DNA of 64,000 nucleotides from Clostridium guangxiense (GTDB lineage: Bacteria; Bacillota; Clostridia; Clostridiales; Clostridiaceae): positions 43,909 to 107,908 of the forward strand of contig NZ_JAJNKE010000008.1 of assembly GCF_021043395.1 (NCBI RefSeq). The letters run 5' to 3'. The first letter of the stretch is position 1. The number at the start of each line of letters is the position of its first letter. Below the pieces are notes generated by a model. The model worked only from the letters and a program-made list of their open reading frames with translations. It was not told where the DNA came from and did not search any database. Positions 56,606-64,000 of the stretch are shown in pieces. The position numbers and the translations under genes are program-made.

Positions 56606-58288
56606 ATGAAAAACTATGAAAGAATTAATACTGTTCCACAAAAAGGTATTGAAAAGAAAAAAGCTTATCTAGTAGGTGGAGGAATTGGTTCTCTTGCAGC
56701 TGCAGCATTTTTAATTAGAGATGGACATATTCCAGGCAGAAATATACACATTTTGGAAGAAAAACAGGTGATTGGTGGAAGCATGGATGGTGCAGGCAAT
56801 GCAGAAGATGGATATATTGTTCGTGGTGGTAGAGAATTAGAATCACGTATGGAATGTTTGTATTATTTATATGGTTTCATACCTTCCTTAAAAAATCCAA
56901 TTAGGACTGTTCTTGATGAATTTAGACAGTTAAATATTGAAGAGCCTATAAAATCTCATTGCCGTTTAATCGAAAAATGTGGACATAAAGCTGATTTTTC
57001 AACTTTAGGTTTAAGTTTTGAGGATATAATGTCACTAAATAAACTTTTACTTGTAAACGATGGTAAACTTAATGGGGTTACTTGTGAGCAGTGGTTTAAA
57101 CCTGAATTTTTTGAAACAAATTTTTGGTATTTTTGGCGTACAATGTTTGCTTTTGAAACTTGGCATAGTGTTCTAGAGGTCAAAAGGTATATGGTTAGAT
57201 TTATGCATTTGATTGGAGGAATGAACCAGCTTACAGGTATTCTTCACACAGAATACAATCAATATGATTCTATGATCTTACCACTAGTTACATGGTTAGA
57301 AAATCAAGGAGTTATTATGGAATATGAAACCCAGGTAACAGATTTGGATATTAAAGTTACTGATTCTGAAAAAACTGTAGAGCGTATTTATGTGAAAAGA
57401 AATGAAAAAGAAGAAATCATTGAAACTACAGCAAATGATCTTGTATTTGTAACAAATGGCTCTATGACTGAAAATTCAACATTTGGAAGTACTCATAAAC
57501 CAGCTATTCTTAACCGAAATGGAAAAGAAAGAGGGTGCTGGTCTCTTTGGGAGAAGCTTGCAAAAAAGAGTCCGGATTTTGGACATCCAGAAGTTTTCGC
57601 AGGTAATATTGATAAATCTAAGTGGATGTCTTTCACAATGACAATCACAGATAATACCACAGTATTTGATCATATATTAAAGTTAACAGGTGATGCTCCA
57701 GGAATGGGAGGTGTTGTAACTATTAAGGATTCAAGTTGGTTAATGTCTTTCACTACATTTAAACAGCCTCATTTTAAGAATCAGCCTAATAATGTTCAAG
57801 TACTTTGGGCATATGGATTGTTCCCTGATAATGTGGGGGATTTTGTTAAGAAAAAAATGTGCGATTGTACAGGAGAAGAATTATTTTCTGAACTGCTGTA
57901 TCATATAGGACTGGAAAGAGAAATACCTAAAATTTTAGCTTCTTCAAAGGTTATTTCTTGCATGATGCCATACATTACAAGTCAATTTATGCCTAGAAGC
58001 AAAGGTGATCGCCCTGATGTTATTCCAAAAGGCTCTACTAATTTGGCATTTCTTGGACAATTTACGGAGGTGCCAAATGACTGTGTATTTACAGTAGAAT
58101 ATTCTGTTCGTTCTGCAATGATGGCGGTTTATGGGTTGCTTAAACTTGATAAAGAAGTTACTCCAGTGTATGAAGGACAGTATGATATTCGTGTATTAAT
58201 AAATGCTGTTAAAACTATGTTTGGCAATAAGGAAATTTCAATAGATAAATTAATTGGAACAGTTTTATCAAATACAGGAATAAAATAG
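56606..58288 (+). CDS. ohyA: Oleate hydratase (FAD-dependent fatty acid double-bond hydratase)
   Basis: 560 residues of the 67-kDa myosin-cross-reactive-antigen family. FAD motif YLVGGGIGSLAAAAFLIRDG; GGSMDGAGN; RGGRELESRMECLYYL; late RSKGDRPDVIPKG and NLAFLGQFTEVPNDCVFTVEYSVRSAM. It adds water to oleate/linoleate, giving 10-hydroxy acids, and is linked to detoxifying unsaturated fatty acids at the membrane. Neighbouring secreted lipase could supply the substrate. Strong dyad upstream; terminator downstream. Confidence 0.95.
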   Translation: MKNYERINTVPQKGIEKKKAYLVGGGIGSLAAAAFLIRDGHIPGRNIHILEEKQVIGGSMDGAGNAEDGYIVRGGRELESRMECLYYLYGFIPSLKNPIRTVLDEFRQLNIEEPIKSHCRLIEKCGHKADFSTLGLSFEDIMSLNKLLLVNDGKLNGVTCEQWFKPEFFETNFWYFWRTMFAFETWHSVLEVKRYMVRFMHLIGGMNQLTGILHTEYNQYDSMILPLVTWLENQGVIMEYETQVTDLDIKVTDSEKTVERIYVKRNEKEEIIETTANDLVFVTNGSMTENSTFGSTHKPAILNRNGKERGCWSLWEKLAKKSPDFGHPEVFAGNIDKSKWMSFTMTITDNTTVFDHILKLTGDAPGMGGVVTIKDSSWLMSFTTFKQPHFKNQPNNVQVLWAYGLFPDNVGDFVKKKMCDCTGEELFSELLYHIGLEREIPKILASSKVISCMMPYITSQFMPRSKGDRPDVIPKGSTNLAFLGQFTEVPNDCVFTVEYSVRSAMMAVYGLLKLDKEVTPVYEGQYDIRVLINAVKTMFGNKEISIDKLIGTVLSNTGIK

Positions 58289-58321
58289 ATTTACGAAACT
58301 TAATAATAATCTTAACCAAAT

Positions 58322-58356
58322 AGCTTATGTCTTGATTTTAAGATGTAAGCTTATTT
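58322..58356 (+). terminator. Terminator after oleate hydratase
   Basis: AGCTTATGTCTT (58322-58333) pairs with AAGATGTAAGCT (58340-58351) with two G-U pairs, then TATTTTTATT. Confidence 0.75.
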
Positions 58357-58476
58357 TTATTAAAGGATATGTTATATAAAGCTTGACAGTTATTTTAAAT
58401 AAGATATAAGATATAGAAAAGATTGGTATATTTTGTACTCTGTAAAAATTTAATTTTAAGCAATGGAGGGGAAAAT

Positions 58477-59688
58477 ATGATTTGGACATTAAAAAAAGCG
58501 GGTTATAGGACATTTCAAGCAGCGTTTAGAGTGGGAATGAAATTTATAAAATTTAAAGAACCTAAATTAATATCTGGTGCAGGTAGTGTAAATAAATTAG
58601 CGGATATAATGAAAGAACAGAGTATAAGTAGAGCTCTTATTATAGCGAGTAAAACTATAATGAAATCGGGGTTGCTTAGTAGCTTTTTTGAAAAATTGAA
58701 GAAAAATAATATATATTATGAAGTTTATGATAATGTAAAACCTAATCCAAGCATAGAAAATATTGAGGAATGTCTTAAAGTTTATAAAGACAACAATTGC
58801 ATGGCTATAGCAGCTATTGGAGGAGGTTCTCCTATTGATTGTGCTAAGGTGGTAGCAGCAAGGGCGGCTAATAATAATCTACAGATTAAGGATTTAAGAG
58901 GATTTTTAAAGGTAAAAAAGGCTATACCACCTCTTTTTGCAGTTCCAACTACAGCAGGAAGTGGTTCAGAAGCCACTGTTGCGGCGGTTGTAACGGATTC
59001 AAATACACATGAAAAGTATGCGATTGCGGATTTGAAGCTTATGCCAGATTATTCTATACTAGATCCAGAATTAACTGTTGGTGTTCCACCTCATCTTACA
59101 GCTGCAACAGGAATGGATGCATTAACTCATGCAGTAGAAGCTTACGTTGGTAAAGATGGGACAGAGTTTACAAATGATAAGGCTTTAAAGGCAACAAAGA
59201 TGATCATAGATAATTTAGAAAATGTATATATAGATGGCGCTAACATTGAAGGGCGTAATGCTATGCTTATTGCATCAAATTATGCAGGACAGGCTTTTAC
59301 TAGAGCTAGTGTTGGATATGTGCATGCAATAGCTCATGCTGTTGGTGGTTTATATGGAGTTGCTCATGGTCTCGCTAATGCGATAATACTTCCGAAGGTG
59401 CTGGAGTATTATGGAGAAACAGCATATGGCAAATTAGCTGAATTAGCCATTTATTTAAACCTAGGAAATAAAAATGAAGGTGAAAAGAATTTAGCATTAA
59501 AATTTATATCGAAGATAAGGAACATGAATAAAAATATGGAAATTCCTTTAGGCATCAAGGAAATAAAGGAGGAAGATATATCTGTAATTGCTAAAAGGGC
59601 AACTAAAGAAGGAAATCCAGCTTATCCTGTGCCTAAAATAATGAATATTGATGAATGTGAGGAGCTTATAAGAAAATTAAAGTTATAG
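58477..59688 (+). CDS. Iron-containing alcohol dehydrogenase (second copy)
   Basis: 403 residues from ATG 58477 (GGAGGGG 6-7 nt upstream); an upstream in-frame ATG at 58423 has no ribosome site and adds 18 unrelated residues. NAD loop AIGGGSPIDCAKVVAARA; TTAGSGSEAT; metal motifs GMDALTHAVEAY and VHAIAHAVGGLYGVAHGLANA. It differs from the iol copy and has an amphipathic N-terminal extension. Standing after oleate hydratase but behind a terminator, a role with hydroxy-fatty-acid products is only a guess. Confidence 0.9.
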   Translation: MIWTLKKAGYRTFQAAFRVGMKFIKFKEPKLISGAGSVNKLADIMKEQSISRALIIASKTIMKSGLLSSFFEKLKKNNIYYEVYDNVKPNPSIENIEECLKVYKDNNCMAIAAIGGGSPIDCAKVVAARAANNNLQIKDLRGFLKVKKAIPPLFAVPTTAGSGSEATVAAVVTDSNTHEKYAIADLKLMPDYSILDPELTVGVPPHLTAATGMDALTHAVEAYVGKDGTEFTNDKALKATKMIIDNLENVYIDGANIEGRNAMLIASNYAGQAFTRASVGYVHAIAHAVGGLYGVAHGLANAIILPKVLEYYGETAYGKLAELAIYLNLGNKNEGEKNLALKFISKIRNMNKNMEIPLGIKEIKEEDISVIAKRATKEGNPAYPVPKIMNIDECEELIRKLKL

Positions 59689-59699
59689 CAGCTTATTAT

Positions 59700-59735
59700 A
59701 AAGTGTGAAGAATAGTTTTTCACACTTTTATTACA
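59700..59735 (+). terminator. Terminator after the second Fe-alcohol dehydrogenase
   Basis: AAAGTGTGAA (59700-59709) pairs with TTCACACTTT (59719-59728), then TATTACATT. Confidence 0.78.
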
Positions 59736-59837
59736 TTCTCTTTACAGTATAAATTTTAACCAGCAGTTAAATTCATTACTTTTATTTAACTATATATCCG
59801 TTGGAATAAACGTTGAAGTAATATATACTAAATATAA

Positions 59838-59969
59838 GTTCTACAATATGAAGTTATATTAAAGCGTTTAGAAAAACCAGAATTTGATTTGATCAGAGAA
59901 GAAAAAGCGTTTAAAAATATAACGGATGAATTGAAGAAACTTAAAAAAAGAGGTGTTTCACTTGGGTAA
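59838..59969 (+). pseudogene. Orphan C-terminal coding fragment upstream of the ABC exporter (uncertain)
   Basis: An open stretch without a start codon reads QYEVILKRLEKPEFDLI...ELKKLKKRGVSLG then stop, with coding-like composition. It overlaps the exporter start. It may be the tail of a lost gene whose 3' end still carries the exporter's ribosome site. Not recognised. Confidence 0.3.
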
Positions 59970-61599
59970 GCTTAGCAGTATTTTTAAGTTAAAGCCGTTT
60001 TTCAAAAAGTATTGGGTGATTTTTAGTGCTGGAATTATAGGAATGATTTTAAGCTCTGTTGCATCAACTCCAGTTCCATACATAATAGGACATTTAATGG
60101 ACAAAGTATTATTAGGTAAAAAGAGTTTTAAGGAACTTTATTTTTATATAGGGATAATAGCACTTTTATATGTTTTTCGATATGTCATTTCTTTTGTTTC
60201 AAAATATATTTTTGTAAAAATAAATAATTTAGTGGTAAATGAAATGAGATGTTCTGTTATGGAAAAGGTTATGGATTTACCTATGAGTTATCTTGCAAAA
60301 ACGGAAAAAGGATATGTTCAAAGCAGAATAAATGAGTGCAGCTCTGTTGGAAGTATTTTTTCACCATCAATTATTGGTGTATTTTTGAGTATCGTAGATG
60401 CGGGACTTGCTGTAGTAACTATGTTTGTAATAAATTATAAATTGGCTATTGCTGCAGTTTTATTGGCACCTGTATTTTTCTTTTCGGCAAAGTTATCAGC
60501 TGAAAATTTTATGAAAAATACAATGGCTATGATGGAATCCAGTGCTTTTTTAAATGGCGAATCTTATGAGATAATAAATGGAATTGAAACTATTAAAGTA
60601 CTTAATGGTAAGAAAAGTAAACTTATTAAGTTCAAGGAAAAGTTAAATAAACTTATAAAGGTAAGCATAAAGCAGAGCAAATCAATGGTTCTTTTTATGG
60701 AAAATACAGAGCTCATAAGTAATTTTGGATCTCTTCTTATTTTGCTCATTGCAGGAATTTTAATTTTAAAGGGACAATTTACAATAGGTTTGTATACTTC
60801 TTTTTCATTATATATAGGTAAAGTTTTTGCTAGTGCACAGGGCATAGCTACAATAGGTACAACCATAAAGCCAGCGTGCCTTAGCATAGAAAGAATTTAT
60901 GAACTTTTAGACATGAAAGACGAGAACTTTGGTAAAGATAAAATTTTAAATGAAGAAATAAAATCTATAGAACTTAAAAATGTAAGCTTTAAATATGATG
61001 ACAATAAAACTGTTTTCAATTCACTAAACTTTGAAATGAAGAAGGGCGAAAAAGTTCTTATAAAAGGTGAAAATGGTTCTGGAAAATCAACACTTATTAA
61101 ACTTCTCTTGGGTCTTTATAGTGCAAGTTCTGGAAGCATATTTTATAACGATTTTGATATTAATGAAATTAATACTGAAAGTCTCAGAAAAAGGGTTGGA
61201 ATAGTATCGCAAAATATATTTTTGTTTAGAGGAACTGTACTTGAAAATATATTATATGGACAAAATGAGAAAAATCGAAATGATGCTGAGAAAGTAATAC
61301 AAGAATTAAATTTAAATGAATATGTAAATAAAATGCCAAAAGGTTTAGATACAGAAATAAGTCAGAGTACTGCTGGAGTTTCAGGAGGACAGGCACAGAT
61401 TATAGCATTCATAAGGGCAATGCTGGGTGATAAAGATGTAATAATTTTAGATGAACCTATTTCTAATGTGGATGCAGAGACCAGGGAAATAGTGCTAAGT
61501 ATTTTAAGAACAAGAGAATTTAAGGGAATACTTATTGTAGTTTCACACTTAATTGAGGGAATGGACTTTATAGATAAAAGCGTTAATATAGATAGATAA
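59962..61599 (+). CDS. ABC exporter half-transporter (membrane plus ATPase domains)
   Basis: 545 residues: type I exporter membrane domain with six helices (about 15-310), then an ATPase domain with Walker A KGENGSGKSTLIKLL, Q-loop VSQNIFLF, signature VSGGQAQ, Walker B VIILDEP and switch VVSHLIEG. It ends soon after the switch His, about 20-30 residues earlier than usual. No peptidase domain; substrate unknown. Start TTG 59962 (8 nt after GAGG) is preferred to GTG 59953, which overlaps it. Single gene, likely homodimer. Confidence 0.88.
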   Translation: MGKLSSIFKLKPFFKKYWVIFSAGIIGMILSSVASTPVPYIIGHLMDKVLLGKKSFKELYFYIGIIALLYVFRYVISFVSKYIFVKINNLVVNEMRCSVMEKVMDLPMSYLAKTEKGYVQSRINECSSVGSIFSPSIIGVFLSIVDAGLAVVTMFVINYKLAIAAVLLAPVFFFSAKLSAENFMKNTMAMMESSAFLNGESYEIINGIETIKVLNGKKSKLIKFKEKLNKLIKVSIKQSKSMVLFMENTELISNFGSLLILLIAGILILKGQFTIGLYTSFSLYIGKVFASAQGIATIGTTIKPACLSIERIYELLDMKDENFGKDKILNEEIKSIELKNVSFKYDDNKTVFNSLNFEMKKGEKVLIKGENGSGKSTLIKLLLGLYSASSGSIFYNDFDINEINTESLRKRVGIVSQNIFLFRGTVLENILYGQNEKNRNDAEKVIQELNLNEYVNKMPKGLDTEISQSTAGVSGGQAQIIAFIRAMLGDKDVIILDEPISNVDAETREIVLSILRTREFKGILIVVSHLIEGMDFIDKSVNIDR

Positions 61600-61658
61600 C
61601 ATTAATGGTTGAAATTGTTAATGCCAAATTTATTCTGTTAAATTAGAGTACAATTGAC

Positions 61659-61835
61659 AGAGTACAGAGGACAGTGTGGGATGATTTTTCTCCGCTATCG
61701 CTACAAAAAATCTAAAACTTAATGCTTGCGCAATTATACCATGTGTGGTGCTCAGCGAAGCTGACAATATATAAGTTCTAAGATTTACCTAAGTGGAACG
61801 AAAGGTAAATTTACCTTCACTGTCCTCTGTACTCT
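61659..61835. repeat. 177-bp miniature foldback element with 18-bp perfect terminal inverted repeats
   Basis: AGAGTACAGAGGACAGTG (61659-61676) is the exact complement of CACTGTCCTCTGTACTCT (61818-61835). Interior arms are partly complementary and carry a TTTTTCTCCG/CTACAAAAAA core similar to the 34.2-kb element. The gene-free stretch 61600-61959 holds this element and the leader of the MerR gene. Confidence 0.8.
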
Positions 61836-61959
61836 ATTCAATAATTAAGTGTGATTAAAAGCTTTTAGTAATTTAAAACTTATATGTACTTTTATTATAT
61901 AGGCTCTTGACTTTCCAGTGCGGGGTATAGTTTATACTATTTTTTGTAGAGGTGATTAG

Positions 61960-62754
61960 GTGTATAAGATAGGTGAATTTTCTAAGATTACGGGCTTAAC
62001 AGTAAAAACTTTAAGATATTATGATGAAGAAAATATAATAGAACCATCCTATAGGAATGAAGAAAATGGTTATAGATATTATGATGAGGAAGATTTTAAA
62101 AAAGCTCAGCTTATTATTGTGCTTAGAGAACTTGAATTTTCTATAGCTGAAATTAAAGATGTAATATCAAATTTTGAAAGCCCGGATGATTTATCGTACT
62201 TTTTAGAGGAAAAGAAAAAAATTGTACAAGAAAAAATGAGAAAAGAAAAGGAACTTATAAAAAAAATAAACCTCTATATAAACCCAGAAAGGAAAGAGGC
62301 TAATTGTATGAATTATAAAGTTGAAATTAAAAATATTGAAGAGGTGCTGGTGGCATCAGTTAGATTTAAAGGTAAGTACAGTGATGTTTCAAAGTATATT
62401 GGAAGGCTTTATGGTGTAGTTAAAGGAAATGCAAGTGGAAGCCCTTTTAATTGTTATTATGATGATGAGTACAAGGAAGAGGCTGATATAGAACTTTGCG
62501 TGCCTATTTCGAAGATGATTAAAAGTAATGAAGTTGAAGTGAAAAAGCTTCCAAAGATAAGAGCAGTTTGTGTTACACATAAGGGGACTTATGAGAATTT
62601 AAATATGGCATATAAAGCTGTATTTGATTATGCAAAAGAGCATGGGCTTAAATGCAGTACTCCTTCAAGAGAAATATATGAAAAGGGCCATGGAAAAATA
62701 TTTAAAGGAAATCCAGATAATTATATAACTCATATTATTGTACCTATAGTGTAG
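61960..62754 (+). CDS. MerR-family regulator with GyrI-like effector domain
   Basis: 264 residues. MerR winged helix (about 1-70): YKIGEFSKITGLTVKTLRYYDEENII...YRYYDEED; coiled-coil dimer helix (75-110); GyrI-like/BmrR-type effector domain (about 118-264), ending THIIVPIV. BmrR relatives sense hydrophobic drugs and activate efflux genes. GTG start 8 nt after AGAGG. Followed 20 nt later by a stand-alone GyrI-like gene; the ABC exporter upstream is a possible target. Confidence 0.88.
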   Translation: MYKIGEFSKITGLTVKTLRYYDEENIIEPSYRNEENGYRYYDEEDFKKAQLIIVLRELEFSIAEIKDVISNFESPDDLSYFLEEKKKIVQEKMRKEKELIKKINLYINPERKEANCMNYKVEIKNIEEVLVASVRFKGKYSDVSKYIGRLYGVVKGNASGSPFNCYYDDEYKEEADIELCVPISKMIKSNEVEVKKLPKIRAVCVTHKGTYENLNMAYKAVFDYAKEHGLKCSTPSREIYEKGHGKIFKGNPDNYITHIIVPIV

Positions 62755-62774
62755 GAGTGTAGGAGGGCAAAAAC

Positions 62775-63431
62775 ATGGAGAGTAAATTAGATTATAAAAA
62801 AGAGTTTAAAGATTTATATATGCCAAAGACAAAACCTAGTTTAATTGATGTGCCAGCAATGAAATTTATTATGATCGATGGAAAAGGCGATCCTAATGAG
62901 GAAAATGGAGAGTATAGTAAAGCTGTAGAATTATTATACGCATTATCCTATACAATTAAAATGAGTAAAAAAGGACAAAATAAAATAGAAGGGTATTTTG
63001 AATATGTAGTACCACCACTTGAGGGTTTATGGTGGTGTGATGAGGGTAAGATAGATTTTTATGATAAAAGCAAATTTCATTGGACATCAATGATTAGACA
63101 GCCAGAGTTTGTGACAGATGAGGTTTTTAAATGGGCATGCTCTGAAGTTTTGAAGAAAAAACCTCAGTTAGATGTTTCAAAATCACGATTTCAAGTGTTA
63201 AAGGAAGGTGTATGCGTGCAGATGATGCATATTGGACCTTTTGATAATGAGCCTGAAACGGTTAATGAGATTGAAGATTATATTGAAAATAATAGTTTAA
63301 GAAATGCGATTTCAACAGTTAGTAAGAATGGAAGCATAAGAAGGCATCATGAAATTTACTTATCGGATCCAAGAAAAACATATAAGCAAAAAATAAAAAC
63401 AGTTTTAAGAATTCCAGTTGAGCACAAATAG
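62775..63431 (+). CDS. GyrI-like small-molecule-binding protein
   Basis: 218 residues. The opening DYKKEFKDLYMPK and VPAMKFIMIDGKGDPNE, with the central YVVPPLEGLWWCDEG and late RKTYKQKIKTVLRIPV, are typical of the GyrI-like (SOUL/BmrR-effector fold) proteins annotated near MerR regulators. No DNA-binding part. Some members hydrolyse or sequester hydrophobic xenobiotics. Co-transcribed with the MerR gene (20-nt gap, GGAGG). Confidence 0.85.
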   Translation: MESKLDYKKEFKDLYMPKTKPSLIDVPAMKFIMIDGKGDPNEENGEYSKAVELLYALSYTIKMSKKGQNKIEGYFEYVVPPLEGLWWCDEGKIDFYDKSKFHWTSMIRQPEFVTDEVFKWACSEVLKKKPQLDVSKSRFQVLKEGVCVQMMHIGPFDNEPETVNEIEDYIENNSLRNAISTVSKNGSIRRHHEIYLSDPRKTYKQKIKTVLRIPVEHK

Positions 63432-63483
63432 AAGTAAATCACAAAAGTTCCAGATATTTTAGTTGTATCTGAGAGTGTAAAAT

Positions 63484-63525
63484 AAAGTGTGTAAGTTACA
63501 AAAAAAAGCTTACGCACTTTGTTCA
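63484..63525 (+). terminator. Hairpin after the GyrI-like gene
   Basis: AAAGTGTGTAAG (63484-63495) pairs with CTTACGCACTTT (63509-63520) with one wobble pair. It may also belong to the left end of the insertion sequence that follows. Confidence 0.55.
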
Positions 63526-63570
63526 TTATACAGGGTGTGTTAAAATAAAAAAACAAAGGAATGAAAAGGA

Positions 63571-64000
63571 TGAGAATAGAAACTATGGCAAGAAAAAATA
63601 ATGATACACCCCAAAACAAGATTGTAAATGAAATATTAGAACAATATAATCCAACTACTGTTGAAGATATGCAAAATGCTTTAAAGGACATCTTTGGGCC
63701 TATGTTTGAAGCTATGCTTAAAGGAGAAATGAATAACCACTTAGGTTATGAAAATAATGATCACAGAGAAAAGAAAACAACAAATCGTAGAAATGGATAT
63801 ACTAAAAAAGTACTTAAAACTTCGAATGGTTCTATTCCTATTAATGTTCCAAGGGATAGAGAAGCTACATTTGAACCTAAATTGATACCTAAAAGGTCAA
63901 AAGATGTATCTGGTATACAAGATAAGGTTTTATCAATGTATGCAAAAGGAATGAGCCAAAGAGATATAGCTGATACAATTGAAGATATATATGGATTTGA
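63571..64000 (+). mobile_element. IS256-family (Mutator-type) transposase, cut by window end
   Basis: An open frame from ATG 63571 (AAAGG about 10 nt upstream; ATG 63586 is the alternative) runs off the window. Visible 143 residues include MFEAMLKGEMNNHLGYE, the NRRNGYTKKVLKT segment and INVPRDREATFEPKLIPKR, then GMSQRDIADTIEDIYG, all hallmarks of IS256 transposases. The DDE residues would lie beyond the window. The left inverted repeat is probably near 63530-63550 (GGGTGTGTTAAAAT), but the other end is needed to confirm. Confidence 0.88.

Noticed and set aside
63356..63691. 111-codon minus-strand frame
   Set aside because: Covers the end of the GyrI-like gene, a terminator hairpin and the start of the IS256 transposase; hydrophobic composition comes from antisense A-rich DNA.
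1..64000. tRNA, rRNA, phage or conjugative modules
   Set aside because: No CCA-ended cloverleaf, rRNA stretch or phage/plasmid structural gene was seen on reading; by-eye search for tRNAs is limited.

Overview
The window is low-GC DNA with strong AGGAGG-type ribosome binding sites, many ATA/AGA codons, two SpoVB-type flippases and a strictly fermentative gene set. This points to a Clostridium sensu stricto. The order hom, thrC, nicotinate phosphoribosyltransferase, nadABC and flavodiiron protein looks to me like the C. acetobutylicum group, but that is recollection and was not tested. No rRNA, tRNA, CRISPR array or prophage is visible.

Layout. 1-4.3 kb: the end of an ECF vitamin-transport operon, with a double ABC ATPase (cut by the window edge), an S component, and two surface proteins carrying transcobalamin-like domains, one with an LPKTG wall anchor. 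4.5-9.1 kb: a small Cys protein, ndk, an MBL-fold hydrolase, and the threonine genes hom and thrC. 9.2-14.6 kb: pncB, larA and a UvrD-type helicase. 14.7-25.4 kb: a complete-looking myo-inositol island, with a divergent DeoR-type regulator, an Fe-alcohol dehydrogenase, iolJ, C, B, D, G, E and an MFS transporter. A typical promoter and four exact-period 22-bp repeats lie in the divergent spacer. No iolA is present; the alcohol dehydrogenase may take its place by reducing malonic semialdehyde. 26-34 kb: class III fbp, an FtsA-like protein with a long beta-grasp-like tail, an M20 peptidase, RluA and a SpoVB-like flippase. 34.4-43 kb: an MGT-type glycosyltransferase, a second flippase, a ferritin-like protein, a membrane-tethered sorbosone-dehydrogenase-like protein paired with a zinc phospholipase C-like protein, and a radical SAM enzyme. 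43-46.7 kb: the niaX-nadA-nadB-nadC operon behind a perfect 13-bp dyad that covers its -10 box. 46.9-54 kb: HelD, a flavodiiron protein with a Fur/PerR-like box, a methyltransferase, a phosphoesterase, a decayed MazG-like pseudogene, a membrane protein and a TIM-barrel protein. 54.4-63.4 kb: a secreted lipase, TetR, oleate hydratase behind a 20-bp perfect dyad, a second Fe-alcohol dehydrogenase, an ABC exporter, and a MerR/GyrI pair. 63.5 kb to the end: the start of an IS256-family transposase.

Two themes stand out. The first is the surface corrinoid-type uptake system at the left end. The second is a set of foldback intergenic repeats (9.07, 10.94, 34.06, 54.17 and 61.66 kb). They share a short CTCCG/CTACG hairpin core or a common arm, sit at gene ends, bracket pncB, and supply the last codons of larA. 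Several track-style starts were moved to the ATG, GTG or TTG that is correctly spaced from a Shine-Dalgarno sequence; these are noted per gene.
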